64,000 nt of DNA from Chitinophagales bacterium (GTDB lineage Bacteria; Bacteroidota; Bacteroidia; Chitinophagales; LD1). The translations under genes were made by a program, and so were the position numbers. Below the pieces are notes generated by a model that was given only the letters and a program-made list of their open reading frames with translations, ran no database searches and was not told where the DNA came from. Numbering within the stretch: position 1 is the stretch's first letter; every line of letters starts with the position of its first letter. Shown here piece after piece: positions 25,473-33,160 of the stretch. The stretch covers positions 62,001 to 126,000 of the forward strand of contig JAEUUZ010000051.1 in the NCBI GenBank assembly GCA_016786765.1, given 5' to 3'.

Positions 25473-26864
25473 TTAATAAACCGGGGCCATAAAATTAGTC
25501 TTCACTTTGTCAATCATCTTATCTCCGGCAAATACACCAATTTCCACCTGTGTTTTACGTTTCGTTAATTCATTTTTCGGAATCTGTACAAAGAACACTC
25601 CATCGCCAATACTTTCTTTCATCACTTCTAAATCTTTACCTACCATTTTAATATTAGCCGAGTTAGACGACAATACTTTCAAATGTAATTGGAAGTCGTT
25701 ATAGGTTTTGTTTACCAACTTAATGTTATACAAATTACTTACCGTATCTTTTCCTTGCATCTGATACAACTGCCCTTGTGCACGCATAATAGTTGTAGAA
25801 ATTTCTTTTCTGCTGAACAACAACACTGTTAATACACCTATAAGCACGGTCAATACTGCAGAATAAGCCATAATACGCGGAGTGAATGTCCATTTTTCTT
25901 TTTGCGCGATATTGGTTTCAGAAGCATAACGAATCAATCCTTTTTCGAAATTGAATTTCTCCATCACCGAATCACAGGCATCAATACACGCTGTACAAGC
26001 CACACACTCCATTTGTGTACCGTTGCGGATATCGATACCGGTAGGACAAACCTTTACGCAATCGCCACAATCCACACAATCTCCTGCTGTTCGTTCTTCA
26101 TGACGATTGAAACGTGCACGCTTCTCTCCTCTTAAATAATCGTAAGCCACAACTATAGAATGCTTATCGAGCAACACCCCTTGTAAACGGCCATACGGAC
26201 AAACAATAATGCAAGCCTGTTCGCGGAACCATAGATATACAAAAGAGAAAATTGCAGTAAAAATAACAAGCGGAGCAAAAGCCGCGATGTGTTTGGTGAT
26301 ACCTTCGCTGATATAGAGTACCACATTATCCATCCCAATCAGATAAGCCAAAAAGTAATGGGCTATCACAAACGAAACCAAAATAAAAGCAAGAACTTTA
26401 CCTCCGCGCTTCAGTATCTTTTCGGTATCCCAAGGTTGGGCAGAAAGTCTGCGTTGTTTTTCGCCATCCCCTTCGATCCAGTATTCGATTTTTCGGAATA
26501 CCATTTCCATAAAAATGGTTTGCGGACAAACCCATCCGCAAAACAATCGTCCGAAGACTACAGTAAAGAGTACGATGAACACCATAAAGGTGAGCATACC
26601 GAGCACAAAGAGAAAGAAATCTTGTGGCCAAAATATCTTTCCGAAAAGAATGAACTTCCGCTCAAAAATGTTGAACAAGAAGAGCGGATGTCCATTCATC
26701 TTTATCCATGGCAACACCGCAAACACAGCTAAATAAACCCAGCTGGCATAAGAGCGCCAATTATAGAACTTTCCTACCGGACGTTTAGGGTAAATCCAAT
26801 GGCGCTTACCATCTTTTTCTACCGTACCAATGGAGTCGCGAAACGACTCGTTTTTCTCAGACAT
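25473..26864 (-). CDS. ccoG: Cytochrome c oxidase accessory protein CcoG (FixG/RdxA)
   Basis: 463 residues with five or so membrane helices, an NapH-like polyferredoxin core with CGWVCPQTIFME and ACIIVCPYGRLQG, and two ferredoxin-type cluster motifs at about 255-295 (CVDCGDCVKVCPTGID and CVACTACIDACD). A C-terminal Ig-like FixG domain (about 350-460) faces the periplasm. CcoG-type proteins reduce copper(II) for cbb3 oxidase assembly. It lies 3 bp downstream of ccoP on the minus strand. All cysteines expected for two 4Fe-4S clusters are visible. Confidence 0.95.
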   Translation of the reverse strand: MSEKNESFRDSIGTVEKDGKRHWIYPKRPVGKFYNWRSYASWVYLAVFAVLPWIKMNGHPLFLFNIFERKFILFGKIFWPQDFFLFVLGMLTFMVFIVLFTVVFGRLFCGWVCPQTIFMEMVFRKIEYWIEGDGEKQRRLSAQPWDTEKILKRGGKVLAFILVSFVIAHYFLAYLIGMDNVVLYISEGITKHIAAFAPLVIFTAIFSFVYLWFREQACIIVCPYGRLQGVLLDKHSIVVAYDYLRGEKRARFNRHEERTAGDCVDCGDCVKVCPTGIDIRNGTQMECVACTACIDACDSVMEKFNFEKGLIRYASETNIAQKEKWTFTPRIMAYSAVLTVLIGVLTVLLFSRKEISTTIMRAQGQLYQMQGKDTVSNLYNIKLVNKTYNDFQLHLKVLSSNSANIKMVGKDLEVMKESIGDGVFFVQIPKNELTKRKTQVEIGVFAGDKMIDKVKTNFMAPVY

Positions 26865-26867
26865 AAC

Positions 26868-28016
26868 TTATTTTTTAGCAAGATCCTTCGCTGTTGTATC
26901 TACTACTGCTGTTGCTGTATCTACTACAGCTTTTGTACTATCAGCACCCGCAGTAGCACCTTCAATAAACTCTTCGCCTTGTGGAGCTTTAGCATTTGCA
27001 GGGTTTGTTCCTGCTAAGCTTTTAATGTAACTCGCTACGTTTTTCATCTGCACAGGCGACAACTCAGCTTCCCAAGATTTCATCCCTTTTGCAGGCCATC
27101 CCACTTTCACTGTTTTGTAGATAGAAGTCATATCGCCACCGTGTAACCAAAACTTATCGGTTAAGTTTGGACCAACATTTCCTTCACCTGCATTACCATG
27201 ACATGCTGCACAATTCGACTTATAAATAGTAGCACCATCAGCAATTCCGCTCGCATCAGCCATAGTTACATTGCTTTCATCTACTTTAGAGGCCATTGTT
27301 TTAGCAATCTCTGCCTTCTCGATTTTAGCTAATTCCATTTCACGCTCATATGCAGGAATACTTAATTCGCCATCTCCTAAGTGATAATAGCCTAAATATA
27401 AAATCGACCAAACAATTGAAACATAGAAACTGTATTTCCACCAAGGCGGAAGGTTGTTGTCCAATTCGTGGATACCATCGTACTCGTGATCCATTTGGAT
27501 ATCTTTCTCTTTTTCGATAGCCACAGATGCGTTGATATTATCCCAAAATTTAGGCATTGTCATAATTGCACCTAATGGCTTATCCGCGTCTATAACTTCA
27601 ATCTTGCGTAAGAAACCCGATAACTTCATACCAAAGAAAACAATAACCAATACTTCAAATCCAATTCCGGCAGCAAACAACCAGGCGGTCATGGCGCTAA
27701 TGGGTTGATACATTACCTCCGTTTTGAATGGCGCAGCCGCAGCATCTTGAGCGAACATACTACCTCCCAAAAACAGCATCGGCAAAAGCAACATGGTAAT
27801 CTTTGAAATATTTTTGGTAACTACTTTCAAGTACAATTTTGAAAGTACGAATATGGCAATCAACAAGCCAAACATAATGGCGAGCAAAATCCATATCAAT
27901 GGGTGTGTTCGTTCTTCAACGATAACTTTTACACCCGCTGCATCCTGTGCGCTTAATTGCTGAAAGCAACTCACTAGGAAGGACACAAACAAACTATAAA
28001 CTATTTTCCTTTTCAT
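26868..28016 (-). CDS. ccoP: cbb3-type cytochrome c oxidase subunit III, mono-heme CcoP
   Basis: 382 residues: a signal-like N-terminus, two or three membrane helices (about 38-60, 73-90, 108-130), a typical CcoP segment DHEYDGIHELDNNLPPWW (about 176-193) with a following helix, one heme c motif CAACH (269-273) in SNCAACHGNAGEGNVGPNLTD, and an Ala/Thr/Val-rich tail. Proteobacterial CcoP usually has two heme c sites; only one is here, common in Bacteroidota. It passes electrons to the catalytic subunit. The extra N-terminal region (1-135) is not part of classical CcoP. The upstream gene is the small CcoQ-like subunit, 78 bp away. Confidence 0.92.
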   Translation of the reverse strand: MKRKIVYSLFVSFLVSCFQQLSAQDAAGVKVIVEERTHPLIWILLAIMFGLLIAIFVLSKLYLKVVTKNISKITMLLLPMLFLGGSMFAQDAAAAPFKTEVMYQPISAMTAWLFAAGIGFEVLVIVFFGMKLSGFLRKIEVIDADKPLGAIMTMPKFWDNINASVAIEKEKDIQMDHEYDGIHELDNNLPPWWKYSFYVSIVWSILYLGYYHLGDGELSIPAYEREMELAKIEKAEIAKTMASKVDESNVTMADASGIADGATIYKSNCAACHGNAGEGNVGPNLTDKFWLHGGDMTSIYKTVKVGWPAKGMKSWEAELSPVQMKNVASYIKSLAGTNPANAKAPQGEEFIEGATAGADSTKAVVDTATAVVDTTAKDLAKK

Positions 28017-28094
28017 ATTCTCTTCTTTTTTTTTGAATATTTATTGCGATTGATGGCTTTCCCGCCTCGCGAAATTTTTTAATTTATTTCCTAC

Positions 28095-28259
28095 TTAATC
28101 CAATGGTATCCGCTCTAATTCACTCACTGTTTTTTTGCTCATCATCAACAATGCAACTATGATTAAACAAAAGACAGCGAAAAAAATGATAAGCGATATT
28201 TTTGGATAAATATCTACACCCTGTAGTGTTTCCGCGTATTTTTTAATGAAACTAAACAT
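28095..28259 (-). CDS. ccoQ: CcoQ/FixQ-like small cbb3 oxidase subunit, 54 aa
   Basis: The minus strand from ATG 28259 to TAA 28095 encodes 54 residues: a short polar start (MFSFIKKYAETLQGVDIYPK), one membrane helix (about 21-40, ISLIIFFAVFCLIIVALLMM) and a short charged tail ending RIPLD. It sits 6 bp after the stop of ccoNO and before ccoP, which is where ccoQ lies in cbb3 operons. CcoQ is a single-helix subunit that stabilises the complex. Sequence conservation in this subunit is low, so the call rests on position and topology. Confidence 0.82.
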   Translation of the reverse strand: MFSFIKKYAETLQGVDIYPKISLIIFFAVFCLIIVALLMMSKKTVSELERIPLD

Positions 28260-28265
28260 GGCTTC

Positions 28266-30395
28266 TTATTTTGTTTGTTGAGTTAATTGACCCTTCACTT
28301 TGATGTCGGTTCCCAATCGTTGCAAATAGGCAATCACCGCAATAATTTCACGATCTGCGCTAATTTTGATACCGTCTTTCGCTAAATCTGCTTGAATGCC
28401 TTCTGCTTGTTTTTTCACATCCTCATTAGCAATTTTATCGTAGCCTTTAGGATAAGGGACACCTAAAGTTTGCATCGCTTTAATTTTTGAAGCCGTGTAA
28501 TCCAAATCCACCACCTTTGTTAATAAGAATGGATATGCAGGCATAATCGAACCCGGAGACATACTTGTAGGGTCTTCCATGTGGTTAAAGTGCCATGAGT
28601 TAGGGTATTTACTTCCTTCGCGTTGTAAATCCGGACCGGTACGTTTAGAACCCCACTGGAATGGGTGATCGTAAACAAATTCTCCGGCTTTAGAATATTC
28701 TCCGTAACGTTCTGTTTCATTTCTGAACGGACGAATCATTTGCGAGTGACAAGTGTAGCAACCTTCGCGGATATAAATATCACGACCGTGTAACTCTAAC
28801 GGAGTATAAGGTTTAACCGAAGCAATAGTTGGTACGTTAGACTCGATTAAGAATGTTGGAATAAACTCAACTATACCTCCAATCAATACCATTACTAAAG
28901 CCAATACTAAGAATTGAATTGGACGTTTTTCAATCCAACGGTGCCAGTAGCCATCGCTGTGTTCTTCTTGTGCCGATAAAGCTGGAGCTTCAGCAGCTTC
29001 TTCCGCTAAGAATGTACCTTGCATTGCCGTTTTGAATAAATTATATGCACCTATCAATACCCCTACGAAGTACAATGTTCCACCCACAATACGGATATAG
29101 TACATTGGTAAGATAGAAGTGATGGTTTCCAAGAAGTTAGGGTATTTCAACACACCTTCAGCTGTGAATTGTTTCCACATAGCCGCTTGTGTAAATCCTG
29201 CCCAATACAATGGAATAGCATAGAATAAGATACCCAATGTACCAATCCAGAAGTGGATGTTCGCTAATTTTTTGCTAAACAAGTTCGTTTGATACATTCT
29301 AGGAATCAACCAATACAATACACTGAAGGTTAAGAAACCGTTCCATCCTAAAGCGCCTACGTGAACGTGAGCGATAGTCCAGTCAGTATAGTGAGAGATA
29401 GCGTTAACCGCTTTCACCGATAATAATGGTCCTTCGAAAGTAGCCATACCGTATGCAGTAACGGCAACCACCATAAATTTCAAAACAACATCGTCACGTA
29501 CTTTATCCCATGCACCTCTCAAGGTTAACAATCCGTTCAACATACCACCCCAAGATGGCATAATCAACATCACAGAGAATACCGTTCCTAAAGATTGTGC
29601 CCAATCCGGCAACGAAGTGTACAACAAGTGGTGAGGTCCTGCCCAGATATATAAGAAAATCAAAGCCCAGAAGTGGATAATCGATAAACGATAAGAATAT
29701 ACCGGACGATTAGCCGCCTTTGGCAAGAAGTAATACATCAAACCTAAGTAAGGCGTAGTTAAGAAGAACGCCACCGCGTTGTGCCCGTACCACCACTGAA
29801 TCAAAGCATCCTGAACACCTGCGTATAAAGAATAGCTATGGAACAACGAAGTTGGAATCGCCAACGAGTTCACAATGTGCAACATCGCAACCGTAACCCA
29901 TGTAGCAATGTAGAACCAAATCGCAACATATAAGTGTCGTTCTCTTCTGTTCAATATGGTCATGAACATATTCAAACCAAACACTACCCATATCAAGGTA
30001 ATCATGATATCGATTGGCCAAATCAACTCTGCATACTCTTTACCTTCTGTTAATCCTAACGGTAAAGAAACTGCAGCACAAACAATGATTAATTGCCATC
30101 CCCAAAAGTGGATTTTGCTCAACGTGTCGCTCCACATTCTTGTTTTTAGCAATCGTTGTAGGGAGTAATAAACACCCATAAAAATACCGTTACCCACAAA
30201 CGCAAAAATCACCGCGTTGGTGTGTAAAGGTCTTAAACGTCCGAATGTCACCCATTCGATAAAGTTGAGTGGAGGATATACCATCTGAATCGCGATGATG
30301 ATACCAACCAGCATACCCACAATTCCAAAAATTACAGACGCTAGTCCGAAATTCCTGACCGTGGTGTTGTCGTAGCTAAATTTTTCAGTTGTCAT
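28266..30395 (-). CDS. ccoNO: cbb3-type cytochrome c oxidase, fused CcoN-CcoO
   Basis: 709 residues from ATG 30395 (a TTG 30 nt upstream is unlikely). The CcoN part (about 1-470) has 12 or more helices with the heme-copper ligands: WWYGHNAVAFF (His205, copper B), WAGPHHLLY (His255, His256) and AHVHVGALGWNGF (His343, His345, hemes). The CcoO part (about 495-709) has one helix and the heme c motif in REGCYTCHSQMIRPF (546-550). The fusion joins two normally separate subunits and is common in Bacteroidota. It reduces O2 to water with high affinity at low oxygen. Its start overlaps ccoS by 11 bp. Confidence 0.96.
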   Translation of the reverse strand: MTTEKFSYDNTTVRNFGLASVIFGIVGMLVGIIIAIQMVYPPLNFIEWVTFGRLRPLHTNAVIFAFVGNGIFMGVYYSLQRLLKTRMWSDTLSKIHFWGWQLIIVCAAVSLPLGLTEGKEYAELIWPIDIMITLIWVVFGLNMFMTILNRRERHLYVAIWFYIATWVTVAMLHIVNSLAIPTSLFHSYSLYAGVQDALIQWWYGHNAVAFFLTTPYLGLMYYFLPKAANRPVYSYRLSIIHFWALIFLYIWAGPHHLLYTSLPDWAQSLGTVFSVMLIMPSWGGMLNGLLTLRGAWDKVRDDVVLKFMVVAVTAYGMATFEGPLLSVKAVNAISHYTDWTIAHVHVGALGWNGFLTFSVLYWLIPRMYQTNLFSKKLANIHFWIGTLGILFYAIPLYWAGFTQAAMWKQFTAEGVLKYPNFLETITSILPMYYIRIVGGTLYFVGVLIGAYNLFKTAMQGTFLAEEAAEAPALSAQEEHSDGYWHRWIEKRPIQFLVLALVMVLIGGIVEFIPTFLIESNVPTIASVKPYTPLELHGRDIYIREGCYTCHSQMIRPFRNETERYGEYSKAGEFVYDHPFQWGSKRTGPDLQREGSKYPNSWHFNHMEDPTSMSPGSIMPAYPFLLTKVVDLDYTASKIKAMQTLGVPYPKGYDKIANEDVKKQAEGIQADLAKDGIKISADREIIAVIAYLQRLGTDIKVKGQLTQQTK

Positions 30396-30552
30396 TTTCT
30401 TGATTTTGTTGTTTAGGATTATCAAATAAAATTCGCATAGAAGGAGTTACCGTATCATCGTACTGCCCCGATTTCACCGACCATAAAAAAGCGAAAAGGA
30501 ATAGCAACGCTACTATCAGACTCGCTCCCACCATGATAAATATGATTTGCAT
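30385..30552 (-). CDS. ccoS: cbb3 oxidase assembly protein CcoS, 55 aa
   Basis: The minus strand from ATG 30552 to TGA 30385 encodes 55 residues: one membrane helix (about 3-23, IIFIMVGASLIVALLFLFAF) followed directly by LWSVKSGQYDD and a short polar tail. F-W-x-V/A-x-x-G-Q-Y/F-D-D is the CcoS signature. CcoS is required for inserting cofactors into cbb3 oxidase. It is the first gene of the ccoS-NO-Q-P-G-H unit and overlaps ccoNO by 11 bp. A promoter with a consensus -7 element and a palindromic activator box lie directly upstream. Confidence 0.95.
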   Translation of the reverse strand: MQIIFIMVGASLIVALLFLFAFLWSVKSGQYDDTVTPSMRILFDNPKQQNQENDN

Positions 30553-30568
30553 ATACTTTATTAGGCGT

Positions 30569-30634
30569 CAAAGGTATTTTTCGCACTAAGTTGAAACGAT
30601 GAGGGTTATCAATGAAAAACATGACTATTGTCAT
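30569..30634 (-). promoter_or_regulatory. Promoter of the ccoS-NO-Q-P unit: -7 element plus TGAC-N4-GTCA box
   Basis: On the minus strand, TACCTTTG at 30569-30576 matches the Bacteroidota -7 consensus TAnnTTTG, 17 nt before the ccoS ATG. At 30621-30634 lies the perfect palindrome ATGAC-tatt-GTCAT, centred about 65 nt upstream of the predicted transcription start. No good TTTG -33 element is present, which fits an activator-dependent promoter. The box has the spacing of CRP/FNR-family sites. Three further perfect copies occur in this window. Confidence 0.7.
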
Positions 30635-30763
30635 ACTTAACAAATGTTGTTTTTACACAGCCCCGAGAAAAGCGGAAACACCATTTTGACATGTCTAACT
30701 TACAGAATGAAAATTTTAAATACGAATTTTACCCCTTGAAAAATAATGCATTATGATTTTTGG

Positions 30764-30857
30764 GCGCGTTCCGCTGGGAAGCGAAACCGTGCTGTTCGTT
30801 GCAATCTTTTTCCCGCTTTGAAAGCGGGAAAAGGATTTCCACTGCCATCACTCGCGC
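30764..30857 (-). repeat. Structured dispersed repeat, copy A
   Basis: Read on the minus strand: outer stem arm GCGCG (30857-30853), the conserved AG.GATGGCAG.GGAAATC, stem 2 with arms CTTTTCCCGCTTT and AGCGGGAAAAAG, the conserved ATTGCAACGAACAGC, stem 3 with loop TCCC, and closing arm CGCGC (30768-30764). Copies B and C share the single-stranded blocks but differ in all stems by paired changes. It lies in the 442-bp gap 30553-30994 between ccoS and the kelch-like gene; apart from this element and the ccoS promoter I see nothing else there. Confidence 0.75.
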
Positions 30858-30994
30858 GGAATCCTGCTCCACATATACATCTCGTTAGAGCAAGGAACAA
30901 AGCAGTTTTGTTCGAGTTCCGTAATTACCCTGCAATAAGGTGTTAACACCCTACTGACAATGAAAAGTAATACTCCACAAATCCAATTGCTTAC

Positions 30995-32602
30995 TTAACG
31001 AGCAAGCACAATTTTTTGCGTAGCCTTTTCAAATGTTGTTTCAATGCTTAAAAAATACGTACCCGTTTGTTCTAAGCTTAGGTGGTGAAATGGATAGGTT
31101 TGCTCACCTGCACTTACATTTTTTAATTCCACTTTCTCCACCACTTTGCCATCCACACTATGTATCGAGATGGTAACCGGTGTAGCGGCACTTAAATGAA
31201 AGCGCACGTTAAAATCGCCCTTGTTTGGATTTGGAGCAACCTGCATTTTTAACGACCCAACACTCTGTTTGTTTAATGCATGAATACCAACCGTTTTGCT
31301 TTTTACAACATACACTTTAAAGATTTGACTGCTGGCACTACTCTGTGTACCGGTATTGGTAAAAAAAACATTCGGGGCTGTACTACTGATTCCACCAAAG
31401 ATGTAACCCACTAGCGTACTGTCGGCTGTAAAATCGTCTAACTTCATCACCTCATTCGCGTAATGCGGAACTCCGGTAATGGGAATAAACTCGGCCCCTG
31501 CTCCAAGTAGATTCGGCATTTCAACAGGTAATTTGTATTCAGCCATAGTTCCTGCAGCGTTTCGTGTAATACGGGCAATGGTTTTCACAAAAGGAACATT
31601 ATTGTCTTGCACCAAAATGCCAGCGCTATCGAAATATTGTGCAATACCGCCAAAAAACACATTGTGCATTTCGTTATTTACTTCGGAATATACAGGCAAC
31701 ACTGCACAGTGATAATGATTATAGTATTGCTGAAATGCATTGTTTACAGTATATCCGGCACTATCAATGTTCACACAATTCAAGAATGGCAAATCTACAT
31801 TAGGTTGAAATACCCCAGAAAATGCAGTTATGCCTTCTGCTCCGTTTGGCATAATTTGCGGTACTGCATTGTAATCTCTGCGGTGTAAATTTGTAGCATC
31901 GGTAAGAGTGGGCAAATGGGTTACAGTAAGATTTGTTCCATCGTCAGCAATGGTAAATTTTCGAATGGCATTTGTGTACACCTGTGTGTAGGTGGGGTTG
32001 CCCATAGGATTGTAATTCCCATCAAACTTATTGCCGCCCACCAAGTAAAACACATCGTTTATCTTTTTTAAATGCCCTCCGGTAACTGCAAATTGCGCAT
32101 CGCTGTACTGTCGGAATCCACCGGTAAATGAAAATCCTGCTATAACTGCACTAATCACAGAAGGAACATCTATAGCCGTTAAGTTATCGAATGTTTTTCT
32201 AGAGGCAGTGGCCGTATTGTATCCGTAACCGCCAATGATGTAGAGATAATTGCCGTCTTGATGAAACTCCATATTGGTAGAGCTTAGTTGCTCTTGCAGT
32301 GCTACCGAAAGCGTTGAAATTGGGGCTGTCCATTTTTGCTGCGTCACTGGATCAATTACAATAATTTGGTTGTTGTTCCCAGCCACATCAAACGAGGCAA
32401 AAGGTTGTCTGCGGTGTAAACCATCTAATCGACCGCCTACAATCAACCATTTCCCGTTATGTTGACCAAAAGCATAAGCCTGTAGCCCTCCAAGTCCGCT
32501 AATACTCATCGGTTCAATGTGAATATCGAATGGCGCTGTTTGCGCAGAAAGTAACGAAACCATAAAGATGGCGCTTATAAAAGACAATAATTTCTTTTTC
32601 AT
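30995..32602 (-). CDS. Secreted kelch-like beta-propeller protein with T9SS type A sorting domain
   Basis: 535 residues: a signal peptide (ending LLSAQ), a body with kelch-like strands (GKWLIVGGRLDG, LYIIGGYGYN, FYLVGGNKFDG, VGYIFGGISS) suggesting a six- or seven-bladed propeller, and a C-terminal type A sorting domain (about 450-535) starting KMQVAPNPNKGDFNVRF and ending QKIVLAR. It should be secreted by T9SS and attached to the cell surface. It is not an oxidase gene, yet it lies between ccoI and ccoS, which are normally adjacent, and inverted copies of a structured repeat flank it. No catalytic motif is seen. Confidence 0.85.
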   Translation of the reverse strand: MKKKLLSFISAIFMVSLLSAQTAPFDIHIEPMSISGLGGLQAYAFGQHNGKWLIVGGRLDGLHRRQPFASFDVAGNNNQIIVIDPVTQQKWTAPISTLSVALQEQLSSTNMEFHQDGNYLYIIGGYGYNTATASRKTFDNLTAIDVPSVISAVIAGFSFTGGFRQYSDAQFAVTGGHLKKINDVFYLVGGNKFDGNYNPMGNPTYTQVYTNAIRKFTIADDGTNLTVTHLPTLTDATNLHRRDYNAVPQIMPNGAEGITAFSGVFQPNVDLPFLNCVNIDSAGYTVNNAFQQYYNHYHCAVLPVYSEVNNEMHNVFFGGIAQYFDSAGILVQDNNVPFVKTIARITRNAAGTMAEYKLPVEMPNLLGAGAEFIPITGVPHYANEVMKLDDFTADSTLVGYIFGGISSTAPNVFFTNTGTQSSASSQIFKVYVVKSKTVGIHALNKQSVGSLKMQVAPNPNKGDFNVRFHLSAATPVTISIHSVDGKVVEKVELKNVSAGEQTYPFHHLSLEQTGTYFLSIETTFEKATQKIVLAR

Positions 32603-32803
32603 TTGAGTGGTAATTTGGTTTCAATTTTACAGGAAACTCAGCGCCAAAAATGGAACAAATGTTACTTTGAAGTGATATAGATTATGTTTATGCCCGCTTA
32701 CAAATCAAAGTAAGCTTTTGAAGTACTTTGACATAGGATAACTACAATTCCTCTCAGTTATTGTTTATGCTAACCAAGTAGAAAACCTAAAAAAACAAAC
32801 TTC

Positions 32804-32858
32804 GGAAAAAAGTGAGAGGACGTCACCCCTAACGCCCTCTCTGGTATGAGAATACCAG
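32804..32858 (-). terminator. Tandem hairpins with T-run, possible terminator downstream of ccoI
   Basis: Read on the minus strand, a 7-bp perfect hairpin (arms 32852-32858 and 32841-32847, CTGGTAT on the plus strand, loop of 4) is followed by a second hairpin with GAGAGGG/CCTCTC arms (32814-32841), then ACTTTTTT. It lies about 300 nt past the ccoI stop, so read-through RNA would reach it. It sits in the 558-bp gap 32603-33160, which otherwise holds repeat copy B at 33050-33142 and the probable promoter of the kelch-like gene; I see no gene there. Confidence 0.4.
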
Positions 32859-33049
32859 TCTATGAAAGACAGAATGAAAATACATGTATTATATGAATCA
32901 ACCAAAAATACATGAATATTTTCAACAATATGATGGAGTTTTTAACTAAAAAGCAGTGTTTGATTGTCAGGGATGGTAACCAATGCAAATATCATTAAGT
33001 ATAGAGGAAACGCTATAGAACACAGCAATGTCTATTTTATGCACGAATT

Positions 33050-33142
33050 CGCATGAGGGCTTGCAGCGTAAATCCTTTGCCGATTCCAAGAGGCAAAGAT
33101 TGCAGCAAAAAACCCGACCCCGCTTCCTAGCGTGGGGCATGC
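33050..33142 (+). repeat. Structured dispersed repeat, copy B
   Basis: Plus-strand orientation: outer arm GCATG (33050-33054), AGGGCTTGCAGCGTAAATC, stem 2 with arms CTTTGCC and GGCAAAG, ATTGCAGCAAAAAACCCGA, stem 3 CCC-CGCT with loop TCCT and AGCG-TGGG, and closing arm CATGC (33138-33142). It is shorter in stem 2 than the other copies. It sits 18 bp from the ccoI stop, opposite in orientation to copy A, and the two bracket the kelch-like gene. Confidence 0.75.
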
Positions 33143-33160
33143 CCGTATAAAAAACAAGAA

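Noticed and set aside
30746-30946. Plus-strand frame of 66 codons over repeat copy A
   Set aside because: It spans the conserved structured repeat and has no family; the repeat explains the sequence.
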